This document shows positions 44,770 to 56,569 of a DNA stretch of 64,000 nucleotides, one piece after another. The position numbers and the translations under genes were made by a program. Below the pieces are notes generated by a model that was not told the DNA's origin, did no database searches, and worked only from the letters and a program-made list of their open reading frames with translations. Position 1 is the stretch's first letter, and each line of letters opens with the position of its first letter. The stretch is from Oidiodendron maius Zn. Its lineage: Eukaryota > Ascomycota > Leotiomycetes > Myxotrichaceae. Where the stretch lies: assembly GCA_000827325.1 (NCBI GenBank), contig KN832876.1, positions 1 to 64,000 of the forward strand, in the 5' to 3' direction.

Positions 44770-46209
44770 TCAGTAGTAAGTTCATGTACGATACAGTAGG
44801 TCGGCGGCGACAAACCCACAGCTTATCGTCTTGCATGAGCGAGACGCACATGCCATTCCCAGCAAGCAGGTACGGTACCGCATCGGCGCTGCGCTCTGCA
44901 TCGCAAACGCCGTGTACGCCTTCCAGAAGAGAATGGATGCCGTATCATCTATACGACCTCTCCGTCTTCAGCGGGCGTATCCGTCGTACCGCGCGTGCGT
45001 ACTGGACGTGCGTGCGTGCGTGCGTATGTGCGTTGCGGCCCGTCTACAGGCACGATCTTCCCCACGGGGATCAAACGCCCTTATCCAAATTACCCGGCGT
45101 AATCTTGGAGAAAAGAAGGGAGCGGGAGTAACAGAAAACCCGCGCGCTCGGAGGAATACGGCTAGTACAGCACGAACCTCGCAATCGCCCGAGCCCAAAG
45201 GGAAGGGGACAGGAAGAAGCCTGAAGGTCAAGGAGAGAACCACGAACATGCAGCCTGCTCGCAGCTGGGCCGCCAGGTCGGGTCATTCAGGAGGCACGAG
45301 CAGGAGGAAGACGGACCTCGGAGGATCTCGCTGGGAAACGTCAGTCTGGAGAAAATAAGCAGGGAGAAGAAGATCCGGGGAAAAGGCGTCGGTCACCCTG
45401 GCGGTGGCACCTGCAGCAGTTCAAATCAGAGGTCTGGTGGAGAGGAGAGCCAGGGATTGGAGAAAAGTATTTGTATTTGCCAGAAGAGATCACATAACTA
45501 TCGAGCCAATTTCGATTCGAGCTACGCTCCCTCCTCATGCGACCCTCCCCAGATAATTTTTTGGTATTTTTTTTCTTCGAGTTGGTTGGTTTCCTTCTCC
45601 GTCCCCTTATTCGTGATGTCTGGACCTGTCTTGTCTGAGCGTACAACAAGTGATCATCATTGATCCTGTCTCGTAACCTCTCCCAGTTTTACCAAGCATT
45701 CTCAGCCTCCCTGCCGAGGAGTGCCTGGCCAATCCATCTACTACCCCGTGGAGACTCACGAGACGTGAATCTGCCAAAGTAAACACAGCTTTCAGCCCAC
45801 GCCAGCCGGCAATGCTTTTCATGCACGCACATCCCAAACCTAGAGGTCACTCGTGTGAGTAACCCCATGAAACGCCTATACGCCACCCACCCGGTCATGA
45901 TATCGGAATGAACTCGCTGAAGCATGCTGTCCGCCGCTAATCATCTGACCAGAGACAGGTAACCTGTGAAAACGAAAAGGAGAGTCGTATGATACACACC
46001 AGGAAGCCGCATGCCGGTCACAAAGCAATCGTAAGCCCATGACACTATCGTCTAGATCCCTGAAATGATCTCAGAGCGATATGTGCGGGATAGACTCTCA
46101 TGATGGCAGGGCTTTCGAGTCTATCGCAAGAAAAAAAAAGAGAAAAAATTGAGAACGGAGAATGTAATATGTACAAGCCGAACTTCACCACTATAGGTAG
46201 AATTCATGG

Positions 46210-47892
46210 CTATTGGGTTGGTGGGGCCTGACCACGCCCGCCTCGCTGTCCATCGTATCCAGGTTGTCGTTGACCTCCTCGACGGTTCTGGTCATATCTA
46301 GCATTGCCACGCCCAAATCCTTGGCCATGACGCTGACCTTGTGGTTGCCGGTGACCTTGGGTATGACCAGGAGTCTGGTGTGTACGGCCATTGCCGACAT
46401 TTCCCTGCCCACCTGAGCGCTGGTTTCCTGCCTGCTGCTGGGGTTGTTGTTGCTCATTCTCCGTCACCCTCTTGTTGGTCTGGAAATTAGATATCGGTCT
46501 AGGGATATTCTCAGGTGTGTCGTAGACGTAGAGGTTCTTGTCGATGGTTTGTGGGATAGGCTGGATTTCAGTGCCAAGGTCACGTTCGATATTATACAGG
46601 TTGAAGCGATCGTCCCAGTTGATCAAGTTGATTGCAAGACCCAAATGTCCAAAGCGTCCAGATCTTCCGATGCGATGGAGGTAGGTCTCTGCGTTCTTTG
46701 GGAAGTCGAAGTTGATGACAACATTAACGGCTTGGATATCAATGCCGCGAGTGAGGAGATCAGAGCAAACGAGATTTCGACAGACTCCATTGCGGAAGTC
46801 ATGGAAGACCCGGTTGCGGTTTGCTTGAAGCATACGAGCGTGACTGTAGAAGCATGAATAGCCTAATTCGGTGATTTTCTTAGCGAGAAGCTCGACACGG
46901 TTGGTGGAATTGCAGAAGATGATCGATTGGTTGATTTGGAGTTTCGAGAAGAGGGTGTTCAAGCAGTGTACTTTCTGTTTCTCCTCAACGAAGGCATAGT
47001 ATTGCGTAATGCCGCGGAGGGTAAGTTCATCCATGAGATTGATCTCGTAAGGGTTGTCCATGTTCTTGTCCGAAAATGACTTGACAGTGATGGGGAATGT
47101 CGCACTGAAGAGCATAACTTGACGGTCTTTAGGGTGGAATTGCAGAAGCTGTTCGATGACGGGTGTAAATTCAGGTGAGAGGAGTTTATCAGCTTCGTCC
47201 ATGACAAACATAGGACACTCGCTGAGGTCGGCAACATTCTTTCCTGCCAGGTCAAGGATTCTACCTGGCGTGCCAACAATAATATGGACTGGATCCGAGA
47301 GACGCACAATATCATCTCGTAGAGTTGTGCCACCTGTGGTAACCATAACATTAACGCCGAGATGCTTTCCCAATGTCTTGCACACCTGGGATGTTTGTAA
47401 AGCCAATTCACGTGTCGGAACTAAGATGAGAGCCTGGATTTTGGAGCTCTTTGTATTAATCCGTTCAAGGGCCGGGATGACGAAAGCGGCAGTTTTGCCA
47501 GTACCGTTTTTTGCACGAGCAAGAATATCTCGTCCAGTAAGCGCAACAGGGATAGCCTCCTCTTGGATAGGCGAGGGCTTCTCAAACCCAGCTTCGAAGA
47601 TGCCCATCAACAAGTCTCTCTTGATAGAAAGGTCCTCAAATTCGAGACCCTTGGTAGCTGTAACATCCTGTGCAGATGCATTAGCAATGAATATCTGTTT
47701 CCATAGATGATTTAACATTACCTCTGTTTGATGCCTAGTGTCTTTTGCGGGAAGTTTGAGCCCAGCTTTCCAGTCATCTTGTGTAGCATTATCACTTTGC
47801 AAGTGTTAGTAAACCTTGGGAATACTACAAAAGGGTGTGAGTATGTGCCTCAATTTGACAGATTCCATCTGTTTTGTAACTGCGTCAGTCAT
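46210..47892 (-). CDS. DHH1: DEAD-box RNA helicase Dhh1 (DDX6)
   Basis: Three exons: 47892-47849, 47794-47722 and 47667-46210, giving 524 residues. The first intron (47795-47848) seems to start with GC rather than GT: AG|GCACAT to TTGCAAAG, with a perfect TACTAAC branch site. It alone keeps the frame and the family N-terminus ([35 protein letters not shown]). Helicase core motifs: F and Q motifs ([13 protein letters not shown]), motif [13 protein letters not shown] in [12 protein letters not shown], and [10 protein letters not shown]. RecA2 has the [14 protein letters not shown] run. The tail is glutamine- and glycine-rich (P-body-forming prion-like). Dhh1 represses translation and activates decapping with Pat1 and Dcp2. 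Confidence 0.93.
47795..47848 (-). other. Probable GC-AG intron 1 of DHH1
   Basis: 54-bp intron with a GC donor, a TACTAAC branch box 13 bases or so before the acceptor, and a CAAAG acceptor. No GT donor nearby preserves both frame and the conserved N-terminus. Confidence 0.7.
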
Positions 47893-48707
47893 GGTTAAGA
47901 GAGTGCCTCTTCTGCTGGGAGAGAGGTCTTGTAAATGGGTCTTTGTGTTGGATGCGGAGAGAGCAGGAACAGATTGGTTATCCGTGGTCTTCTACTGAGT
48001 TTGTGAGCGGGCGACCTTAGCAGGAGACTAGAGCTATCATCGAGGGGCGTGCGGTATTATAAGGAATTTGGATGGAGAAGTCGTGAAGGTGAGCAGGAAG
48101 CCGCAATAGGTAGGAGGGGCAGCCTTAGAGTGTCTGGAGTCAATTTTATGGTTCTCGAGGACAGTTTTGTCGCGGATATCGTAGACTGCAGGGTCCGTGA
48201 AGCAGTGGGCTTGGTTATTAACCGTCAATTGTTCGCGACGCGGTGTGGGAGAGTGTATTGATTTGTTTGTGTGTAAGAGATCTAAAGCTGATGTTGAAAT
48301 GTCGGGGAAGATCTTTAACTTTTGGCTTCAAAATTAAGCGAGTGTCGCTACAAGAAGGCTGCAGAGAGGTAGACACGTGACATTATTACCAGGCAACAGG
48401 GGCTTACTGCTGCCTACAATGAGGCGGACTCACACAATCCCGACATTAGATATAGTGTCCGGGCCTTGAGCGTGATGTGTCTAGTATTCGGCCATTAAAA
48501 AGAGTGATGATGATGTATCATTCAGGTAATATGGACAAGAAAGGAAGCCAAACACCTGCAATATATTCAGCCTTATAAACTAGTTTGAGCACTCTGTACC
48601 TTACTCTTAGACATGGAATCCTTATTCATATAGATGCATATCTCGGGCCGTATTGTAGTTAAATCATGTTTCATGTCTCTATACGCCCAGTGGAGTGATA
48701 AAACCCC
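47893..48707. promoter_or_regulatory. Intergenic: DHH1 promoter/leader and PRI1 3' end
   Basis: 0.8 kb. No gene recognised. Confidence 0.55.
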
Positions 48708-50413
48708 TCAGAAATCCATTACGTCCGTCTCCTCTGACTTTACCTTGAAATCCCTTTCATCCTTCATCAGAGAAAGCACAAACGATCGAAAATGCTCTAC
48801 ATATGGCTTCAGACTTGTCTTCTCCCAATCCTGAATGCTCTTCCCCTCACTTTCTCCATCTTCTGCCGCCCATTCATCGATCTCTTTCAGAAGTTCTGTC
48901 ACGGTCGGAACACCAATGGGGTCAAATTCTTCAAGAGCTTTGGTATTAATAGGGACACAGACTCTACCGGTTCCAGGATGAACAACAAATGGACTCTTGA
49001 GTAAGTGGTTGAGGTGTTTGCTAACCTCAATATCAAGTCGAGGATATGTGTACTCGAGTACTATATCTTGCTTTGCTTCGAGTAATGCAGTTGGATTAAG
49101 ACCCTTCGTTGTTTTCGCTAGGGCATCGATATCTGCCCATTTCAAGGCAGATGCTCTGCCAGGAGCAGAGCTCCATTTTTTCCTCAGTGCATCATTCAGT
49201 GTCTTGTCTGGGAGAAGTTGTAGAAGGAGATCGAATTTCTCATCCGTTTCCCATGGATCTTGATCCTGGAGGATATCGGTTTGGAAATGGGATTTCAGCG
49301 TCTCGAGGCTTCGCCTAGGCAATATTAGTATGCTTCAATATGCAGGCTTAGGCAACGTACGCAACATGCGGATGAAGTGGTCTCTTCACAGTAACCTTTT
49401 TCCCACTCTGCGCGCCTCCCTTAATAACTTCTAAATACCCTGCAATAGCTCTCCTTTTCTGATCATCCATGAGGCGAGCTTTCTTGTCACATACCCAAGC
49501 GTGAGCTCCTCTTCGTCCAGAGTAGACCCACATTATATGCTTGAATCCAAAATCGTCTCGTAAAGCAACGTCAACTACTTTAATAGCCATAGTGATGAAT
49601 TGCCAGCATTTGATGCATATGTTGGCTTTGTCACAGCATGTTCGGATATCATCGTAATCTGTTAAATCAATGTCGAAACATAGTTCTTTCGCTATTGGCT
49701 TAAAGGCAGATGACTTGCGTAGCGTTTTGCGATCGCGTGGATTAGTACTGTAAACCGGGCCAATTTCAAATCTCGAAGGCATGAGTCTTAGGACATCTTT
49801 TCGGAGACTAAACTATCTTAGTAGCTAACATAATGAGTAGTTAACACCCGGCTTACAGGTCAGAAGTTGGAAATGACTGGTATCGTAAGTACGCATCGTT
49901 TTGTAATGTGAATGCAAATTCCCGGTGGCCGAAGTCTGTGGTAGGAGTTGGTGAATGGTTTAGCCATTGAAAAAGGTATCGCCAGGGAAATAATCGTTGG
50001 TAGAATGATCTCATAACTTCCGGATCCGAAGCACGGGACAAAGGCCCAATATGACTTCAAAAGTCAGCTCATGTGTAGTACATATATAGAGTGACTTACA
50101 TCGGAGATGATGGCTCTTCCTGTGAACCCGAACTCTTTAAGTCCTGACTCTTGATATTCGAGCTTGAGAACTCCTCGTCGGAGTCCATATCAGCGAAGAG
50201 ATCCTCCAATTTGACTTCACCCTTTATTTCAGTCTTCATATTCGAGACATTTTCATCCATAGCCTCTACATCTGCCATGGTTATATCCTGCTTTATGGCA
50301 TCGTCCACCAGGCTGACACTTCCTTCCGTCCTCGGCTGTTCAGTATTTTCTTCTTTGACCATTCTGTCAGTGGCAGGAGTCTCGGAGTCGTCTGGAGAAG
50401 TGGAGTGAGGCAT
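48708..50413 (-). CDS. PRI1: DNA primase small (catalytic) subunit Pri1
   Basis: Four exons: 50413-50100, 50054-49857, 49807-49361 and 49314-48708, giving 521 residues; introns 45-49 bp. The first ~105 residues are an acidic, variable extension common in fungi. The primase fold begins near MRSFYQRLFPWRYLFQWLN. SRFEIGPVYS carries the conserved arginine region. The catalytic DID is D216/D218 in CFDIDLTDYDD. A zinc site (CCDKANICIKCW) and the nucleotide-binding SGRRGAHAWVCD follow. With Pri2 and DNA polymerase alpha it makes RNA primers at origins and on the lagging strand. The join at intron 1 is the least certain. A perfect ACGCGT box 88 bp upstream suggests G1/S control. Confidence 0.92.
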
Positions 50414-50742
50414 GGCTGTGGGTTGTATAGGGGAATTTGCGCGAGGAAAGTTCGCCAGAATTCAGGAACCCATTAAGAATTTATCGCGTCACCTCAGACG
50501 ACGCGTTCAACCGCGACGGATTTTAGCGCTACGCTAAGATAAGCTTTATTTACTTCCCGATAAGCAGTCCCTTGGTGTCGATCTACAGTACGAGGCTTTC
50601 TCCATACTCTCATAGAGTCTCTACTAAGTGAGTGCTTGATACAGTTATCTTCATACTTCAACAACTTTCCGTCCATATTCAAAGAGCAATATCTCCAAGG
50701 TGGGCTCTACTTCCTTTCACCCCTGCGCAATAGACTTGCTGC
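50414..50742. promoter_or_regulatory. PRI1 promoter region
   Basis: Contains an ACGCGT MCB box (50501-50506), with a TCGCGT word at 50485-50490, all within 100 bases of the PRI1 start codon. No gene seen. Confidence 0.5.
50501..50506. promoter_or_regulatory. MCB box (ACGCGT) upstream of PRI1
   Basis: A perfect palindromic MBF site 88 bp before the start codon. In yeasts MBF drives primase and other replication genes at G1/S. Conservation of the position in relatives is not tested here. Confidence 0.5.
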
Positions 50743-50743
50743 A

Positions 50744-51947
50744 ATGCCGTCTCCGTATTGCAGCGTACCTCTCTTTTGCAGAGTAAGTTGAGATCATCTT
50801 GACTGCTATGACTTAAAAATCTGATAATTTACGACCTCCAGAGAGATAGGCACCGAAACTATCGATCTCTATGTCGGCCCAGACCGCAAGTATTTATTAG
50901 CCCACAAGAAGCTCCTCACCTCTCAGCCAATGTATTTCGAAAGGCCCTGAATCGGAGTTTTAAAGAGGCCACTGAAAACTTGATTCATTTGATGGAAGAT
51001 GACTGGTATCTATCGCTCTCCTGGTTGGGTTCATATACCGTGGAGTTATCCCCGACATGGAAGAGGGGATTAGGCCATGTATCACAATATCTTGTCCTCC
51101 ATCTCTACCAAGTCAAAGCGGACCAACCTGTATAATGAAGTCCACAAACGGTTGTCATTCTCTTTCGCTTCCCACATGAGTCCCATTGGCTTGCATGGGA
51201 CGAGAAACCATCCCACACAAATCTTCCGATTCACAGTACACTCTTTTCTACCCAGAAAGGATCAAGGTACTGTACCCGATTACAAAATGGACAGGAAGCA
51301 TTTATATAGGGATAAGTCACGCACGCCCGTCAAAGTGGCAGGTGGTTCTTCTCATAGAGTAGCAGTCATCCAATAGTCTCAACTCAAGCGGTGGGATCAA
51401 CTGCCTTCCAATATCCGAAACCGTCCTGCACCTCAGCCTTCGTAGGCTGCCCTAAGCTCACACGGCCCGCAGACACGGAATGCAAAGAACGAAAGCGGTT
51501 ATCCATCAGAATTCTACTCTAGCTTCCGTGGCTCGTGTACAGAAAGTGTGTCACATGAACCTTTCGGCACTTCTGGCCCAATAAAATGCCCTCCATCGGC
51601 GGAATATTTATCAAAGAATTCCAAGACCTAAATGTGACGGAAGCAACACATAAGCATAGACGAATGCTAACTTGCGATTCCTCAAGCTTTGCCTTCTGGC
51701 GGAGAGAATAGTCTAGCTCGCACTATTCAATGCAGCCGTTGAAGGCTATGTTTGCAGCGAGTTGGTTGCTAACGTCCCACACCTGCGGAACAAGTTGACT
51801 TGATGTATGGCAAGTCATCCACCTCCTCTTACCTTGCGGAAATATGTTCTGGAGAGCATGAGAGCAAATGAATCGAAAGGCAACCTATTCCACCTGCCTC
51901 TAACTAAGGAATATGACGAGTTAATGGAGGGTGTCTTAATTGGGTAG
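50744..51947 (+). pseudogene. Decayed BTB/POZ-domain gene
   Basis: From the ATG at 50744 (MPSPYCSVPLF) a possible intron leads to IGTETIDLYVGPDRKYLLAH-type text with KKLLTSQPMYF, the N-terminal half of a BTB/POZ fold. It then continues in a different frame as KALNRSFKEATENLIHLME, and after another shift as ALLVGFIYRGVIPDMEEG. That makes at least two frame changes inside one domain. A clean C-terminal stretch at 51834-51947 reads YVLESMRANESKGNLFHLPL and ends in TAG, a pattern seen at the end of fungal BTB proteins. The middle (51150-51800) is degraded. BTB proteins are often Cullin-3 adaptors, but this copy looks dead. Sequencing error could explain one shift but hardly all. Confidence 0.6.
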
Positions 51948-52666
51948 TCTACTCTTGCTGCCAAAGGAACATAACTTGGGACAATGGCACCATAGAGAGC
52001 TTCTGGATGCGTCCAAGAGTAGAGGTGCTGTGGACGTTACAGGCTCTCATTCTCTCGACGTGATGACGGTGAAGACAATAACGGAACCGCATAGTCCCTC
52101 CAACAGTAGCCTAGGATATCCAAAGGACGGATGGATTTGTTTCTGCGTGACTTTTTAGATGGACAGGCTTGGTTGGATATTGCCCCAGTTCGACTGGGAA
52201 AGGGAGCTGGGACACATCTGCATTCAAACAAAGTGAAAATCGGCGAGACATTGAGAGGCCTTTACATTGCTTATTTGCCTTTAGACATGAGCAACAATAA
52301 TGAGTCCTTATACATACAGCTGTTTCTGAAGTGATCTCTACTGCATTAAGCAGTATGAATGCTCTAAATGCTCCAATTGCATGTGGCAGGTGTGTTCCCC
52401 GCACTGTTTCTGAACCCGTTTTGCTTGTATTTGCTTCTTTTTATAAGATTTTATTGCTTGCAATAAAAGTAGCAATAATAATCTAATTCGAGTTATTGGG
52501 GTCGTCCTAATAGTTGGGGCAAAAAGTGGGACCGCACCGGGTGCGAATCTATACAGAACCGAAAATCGCGTCGCGACATTCCTCAGCCTCGCGAGACCGT
52601 GGAGAATTCGGGACTGGCAGACAAATACCATTTCACGACCACATCGGTGTACTATACTTATGCGCA
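51948..52666. promoter_or_regulatory. Intergenic: promoter of the HIRIP3-like gene
   Basis: 0.72 kb. No gene recognised. Confidence 0.5.
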
Positions 52667-54026
52667 ATGGCCCCGTCGGCTGACCGTCTCGAAGATGCGC
52701 TGCGCAATGCCGTCGAGGAGGTGTATCGGAGTGAAGATCAAAATAATCTGACAGTTCGATTTGTTCGGGACAAGGTTGAGATTGAACTAGGACTCGACCA
52801 GGGATTCTTCTTGACTCCGGAGTGGAAAGATAGAAGTAAGCTGTTGATCAAATCATGGGCGGTAGGTATCATATCATTGCAAAGTCCTAATTACTCTACT
52901 AATCTATGTATAGACGAAATTGATCGACGATGAGGAGCGACGTGCAGGGCCGCCAGCGGATAATGACATAAAACCTAAATTGGAGAACAGAGCTTCTCCT
53001 GTAAAGAAATTAGAATATCCAGTCAAGAGAGGTGCGAAACGCGCTTCTCATAACGAAAAAAACCTTCCTAAGAAACGCCAGAAAAAGGAAGAGACTTCGG
53101 AAGACGAGGGTAGTGAAGTATTTACAGAGGAAAGCGCCATGTCTAATTTCCTGGGTTCAAATAACAGCGAATCGCCAAAAGCGAAGAGAAAGTCCAAAAT
53201 CAAGTCAAGAGGGCGCCCCAAGGCCCAACCAAAGAAGAGGGCAAGAGTTGCTTACGACGATTCAGAAGACGACAATATTAGTGAATCCTCCATGATACAT
53301 ATTGAAGAGGATAGCAAGATCAAGTCTAGTCCGCCTGAGAAAGCGAAGAATGAGCATGGAAAGAGAAAACGCCCATCAAAAGCTAAAGTCGAGTCCGAAG
53401 ACGATTCCATGGAGGAGCAAATTGTCGCGGATAGGAAACAGGCAATTAAAGATGATGATTCTGACTCCGAAGCCGCCATGATAATCGATGATGAACCCAG
53501 GCTTAAACTGAAAAAGCAGTTCAAGGTGGAAGCAACTTCCTCCTCGAAGGCATCTAAGCCAAAAGCTGCACAAAAGGATCTTTCGCCAGATGAAATACAG
53601 GTCAAGACACTGCAGTCACAGCTCACGAAGTGCGGGGTGCGGAAAATCTGGGGTATCGAGCTGAAGAAATTCGGAGACGATGATCTGAAAAAGATACGGC
53701 ATCTGCAGGGTATGCTGAGGGACGTTGGAATGACTGGCCGCTTTAGTGAGCAGAGAGCGAGGGAGATAAAGGAGCTACGGGAACTGCAGGCAGACCTTGA
53801 AGCAGTGCAGGAGGGTGACAGTAAATGGGGCCTGCAGTCTGGAACGAGGGTACGCGCGCAAAGGAAGAGCTTGAGGGAAATTAGTGATGAGGGCCATGAA
53901 GACGATGAAGACGGAAATGGATTGGGTAGGTCAGATAGAAACGTCGAAGTGAAGGCTGAGGATAAAGCTGCGAGAGTTAAGCAGGAATTGGCATTCTTAG
54001 GGGATGAAGAGAGTGATTCGGATTAG
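52667..54026 (+). CDS. HIRIP3-like nuclear protein (probable histone/chromatin factor)
   Basis: Two exons, 52667-52861 and 52914-54026, giving 435 residues with a 52-bp intron. Residues 1-75 form a helical domain resembling DEK C-terminal folds (DRLEDALRNAVEEVYRSED..LTVRFVRDKVEIELGL). A long lysine-, serine- and acid-rich disordered middle with several nuclear localisation clusters (KRARV, GKRKRPSK) follows. A C-terminal helical block reads KTLQSQLTKCGVRKIWGIEL, LRDVGMTGRFSEQRAREIKE and LRELQADLEAV. This block resembles the end of HIRIP3, a HIRA-interacting histone chaperone. The name rests on layout and this weak likeness. A role in transcription or chromatin is inferred. Confidence 0.6.
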
Positions 54027-54197
54027 TACATTCAATTAATATGACAAGATACGACATTTAGAGTTGTAGCTAAAGCTAACCACCTATGGGCATAAGGTAA
54101 TGAATGGGAACAGGTGAAAAAAATATTATTGAATACTGGTAATGCACTAGCCATGGGGATCAAAATATGCCATTTTTGTCGGCTCCTAACTCTACAT

Positions 54198-56569
54198 CTA
54201 GAACATTCCGAGCAAATCCTCAGTCGTCTTCTTCCCCTGTGCCTGCAACTGGGTCTGAGCAGGAGGAGGCTGGCTTGAACCGGATAGATCCAGACCTGCG
54301 AAGCCATTCATGATATCATTCTGTGCAGAACCCGCTCCTGAATTCGGAGCAGCCATATCGAACAGCCCCATCATGTCATTCATATTACTTGAAGCAGGTG
54401 CAGCACCAGCTGCTGGGCTAGCGACCCTCTGTGGTGTGCCGGCTAATCCTTCTAAGCCAGATGATCCTGCACTAGGGGGGGCTTCCGCTGAGGCGGGGGC
54501 AGCACCATCGAAGTCAATATCGAGCAGGTTGTCATTGGTTGGGCCTCCATTCTGTGCATTAACCATGGAAGAAGCAGCGATAGGATTGTCGACTGCCTCT
54601 TGACGCTGCTCTTGAATAGCCGCGTGTTGAATGGCATCGGCGCCATAGCGGCCTTGGCCGACGAATGTCTCCGCTGGCTTGTGATAGACAGATGCAAGAG
54701 TCGAGATTTCCGAGAGTAGTTGTTCAAGGAGTACTGGAGGAAGGGAGGTCATTGTCGTTGTGATGGCAGGCTTGTCTGAGAGAATAATGTCCTAGACTTA
54801 TTAGCTCCTGTTTAAGAGTATAGTTTAGTTGCTGCGCACCTTTGCTACCTGAAGATCACCTGAAAGTAATCGCCAGTACACATATGCCCTATCTCTAATG
54901 TCGGGATTGTCATTCTCCGCTGTCGCTGCCTGTAGCACCTTTTGAACTAGACCCTGGTTATTGTCTGGCTTCTTTAAAAATAGTTTCACAACAGCTGTTA
55001 GTATCTGCAGCTGAACTTGTGTGAATTCCTCCATGAAGCCTTCAACGAAGCCCGCTAAAATCTCATCAGCGTTGCTAATCTTCTCCGCGTACTCTCCAAC
55101 TATCCAGATCAAAGCACCTCGGGCTTCCGGCTCGTCTAACTCGTCGATGTATTTGCAGAGGGTTGGGATGATGCCTTCATAACCTGGATATTTCCGAAAG
55201 ATGTCTTTAATGACTACAATGGCCTCTTGGACAACGTAATTGACTTTGGTAGCAATGAGGTCGAGGAGCGTGTTAACACACTTTTCGCCCGCACTTTCAA
55301 TTTTGATTGCCGCCTGCCCAATTGCCTTGACCGCTCTCCGGACGAAGTCCATATCAACTTCAAGAGCATACTCTTTCAGCTCAGCCAGTAGCTGGTCCAC
55401 ATTCCGGTCGTTTGCTATCCGTACCATAATCTCCAACTTCTGCAGCTTAACATAGGGAGGATCATTGTACTTGCAAAAGAAGACTCTTAGCTCCTTGTTG
55501 AGAATATCCGGTTTGGCTTGCAGGAGCAAATCAATGTTTCGAAGAGCAACGTACTGCACTTCCGGCGCGGATGCAACGAGAGTGACTGAGAATTATGTCA
55601 GTATACCTCAATACACTAACAAGAACTGGAGACACGTACCTAATGGAGGAGCCATCTTCTTCAGGTATTGCTTTGATAAGTCCGAATCGATATTTTTCAT
55701 ATGAAGAAACACAACCTTCACAGCTGCTAGCACAACACTTGGATTGACATGTTGAAACTGCGGGGAGACTCTTTCGCAGATATGTTCTGACTCCTTAACA
55801 TCTTGTGCTTTATATTCTGCCAAGGTAGAGAGGATCGTCACCCGACCCCATTCTGTGCATTCGCTGAGAGCCATGAGGAGCCTCTTCAGGGTAGCTGGCG
55901 TGACCCGCAAAGCCTTGGTCTCGGGCGCAGATTCGTTGATCTCAACAAGTGCTGTCACTGAATTGGCAACAACCATAGGGTTTGGATCTCCGATGAGCTC
56001 CTGTAATGTTTCAAGGAATCCATTTTCGACGCACATGGTGGGGTTTAAGTCAAAAAGCTTTGCGACACAGATAGCAGCTGTTTTCCTAACATAGGGCGAC
56101 TCATCTCGTAATGTCTTTCGCAGTGGTTCCTCCATATAATCAACCATCTTGTCAACCCTGATACATCCCATTGTTCTTATCGCAAGCGCTCGTACTAGTG
56201 GGTTTGGATCTTCTGAGTCTTGCACAAAGGTATTGACCGCTAAAATGCATAAGTCCGGGTGCGATTTGGCGTAGTTCCTGTGAGAGCATAATATTAGCAT
56301 TGCATTACTAAAAACCGCTTTGGAACATTAGAACCTTACATTAGATAGAGATATACCAGCTTCTTCTGGTCCAGGTCTGCGGTGGCAATATTCTTCAACA
56401 CGTCCGGGAACAGCGCAGACACATCCTTGCCCAATGTCATTGACATGATGGTCCTTTGAATCGACTCTTTGCGCTCCCACGCATACTGTGATACCAATCC
56501 AGCCCTCAACTCAAATGTTTCTCCTTTCCTAGGCACCTGAAAGGCGCCTCTGATTCTGCTTACCGCCAT
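54198..56569 (-). CDS. APL2: AP-1 adaptor complex beta subunit (beta-adaptin, Apl2)
   Basis: Four exons: 56569-56340, 56277-55640, 55585-54840 and 54791-54198, giving 735 residues (yeast Apl2 726). Residues 1-580 are the armadillo-like trunk, with [60 protein letters not shown] and VPQ-type helices in family order. A hinge of ~130 residues rich in A, G, P and S follows, with a clathrin-box-like NLLDIDFDG. The C-terminal ear found in animals is absent, as in fungi. AP-1 sorts cargo between trans-Golgi and endosomes. All introns are 48-62 bp and in frame. Confidence 0.94.

Larger units (their letters stand above)
43911..46209. other. Long intergenic region (2.3 kb) with simple repeats
   Basis: This lies between the LST7 start and the DHH1 stop. 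It contains GATGG, CAG and GTGC simple repeats and is GC-rich in its middle. Several open frames overlap on both strands with no recognisable content. A long leader or promoter for LST7 is likely; no gene is supported. Confidence 0.5.

Noticed and set aside
48500-48540. Possible box C/D snoRNA (GTGATGATGATG)
   Set aside because: A C-box-like word is present, but no D box with a terminal stem at a fitting distance was found.
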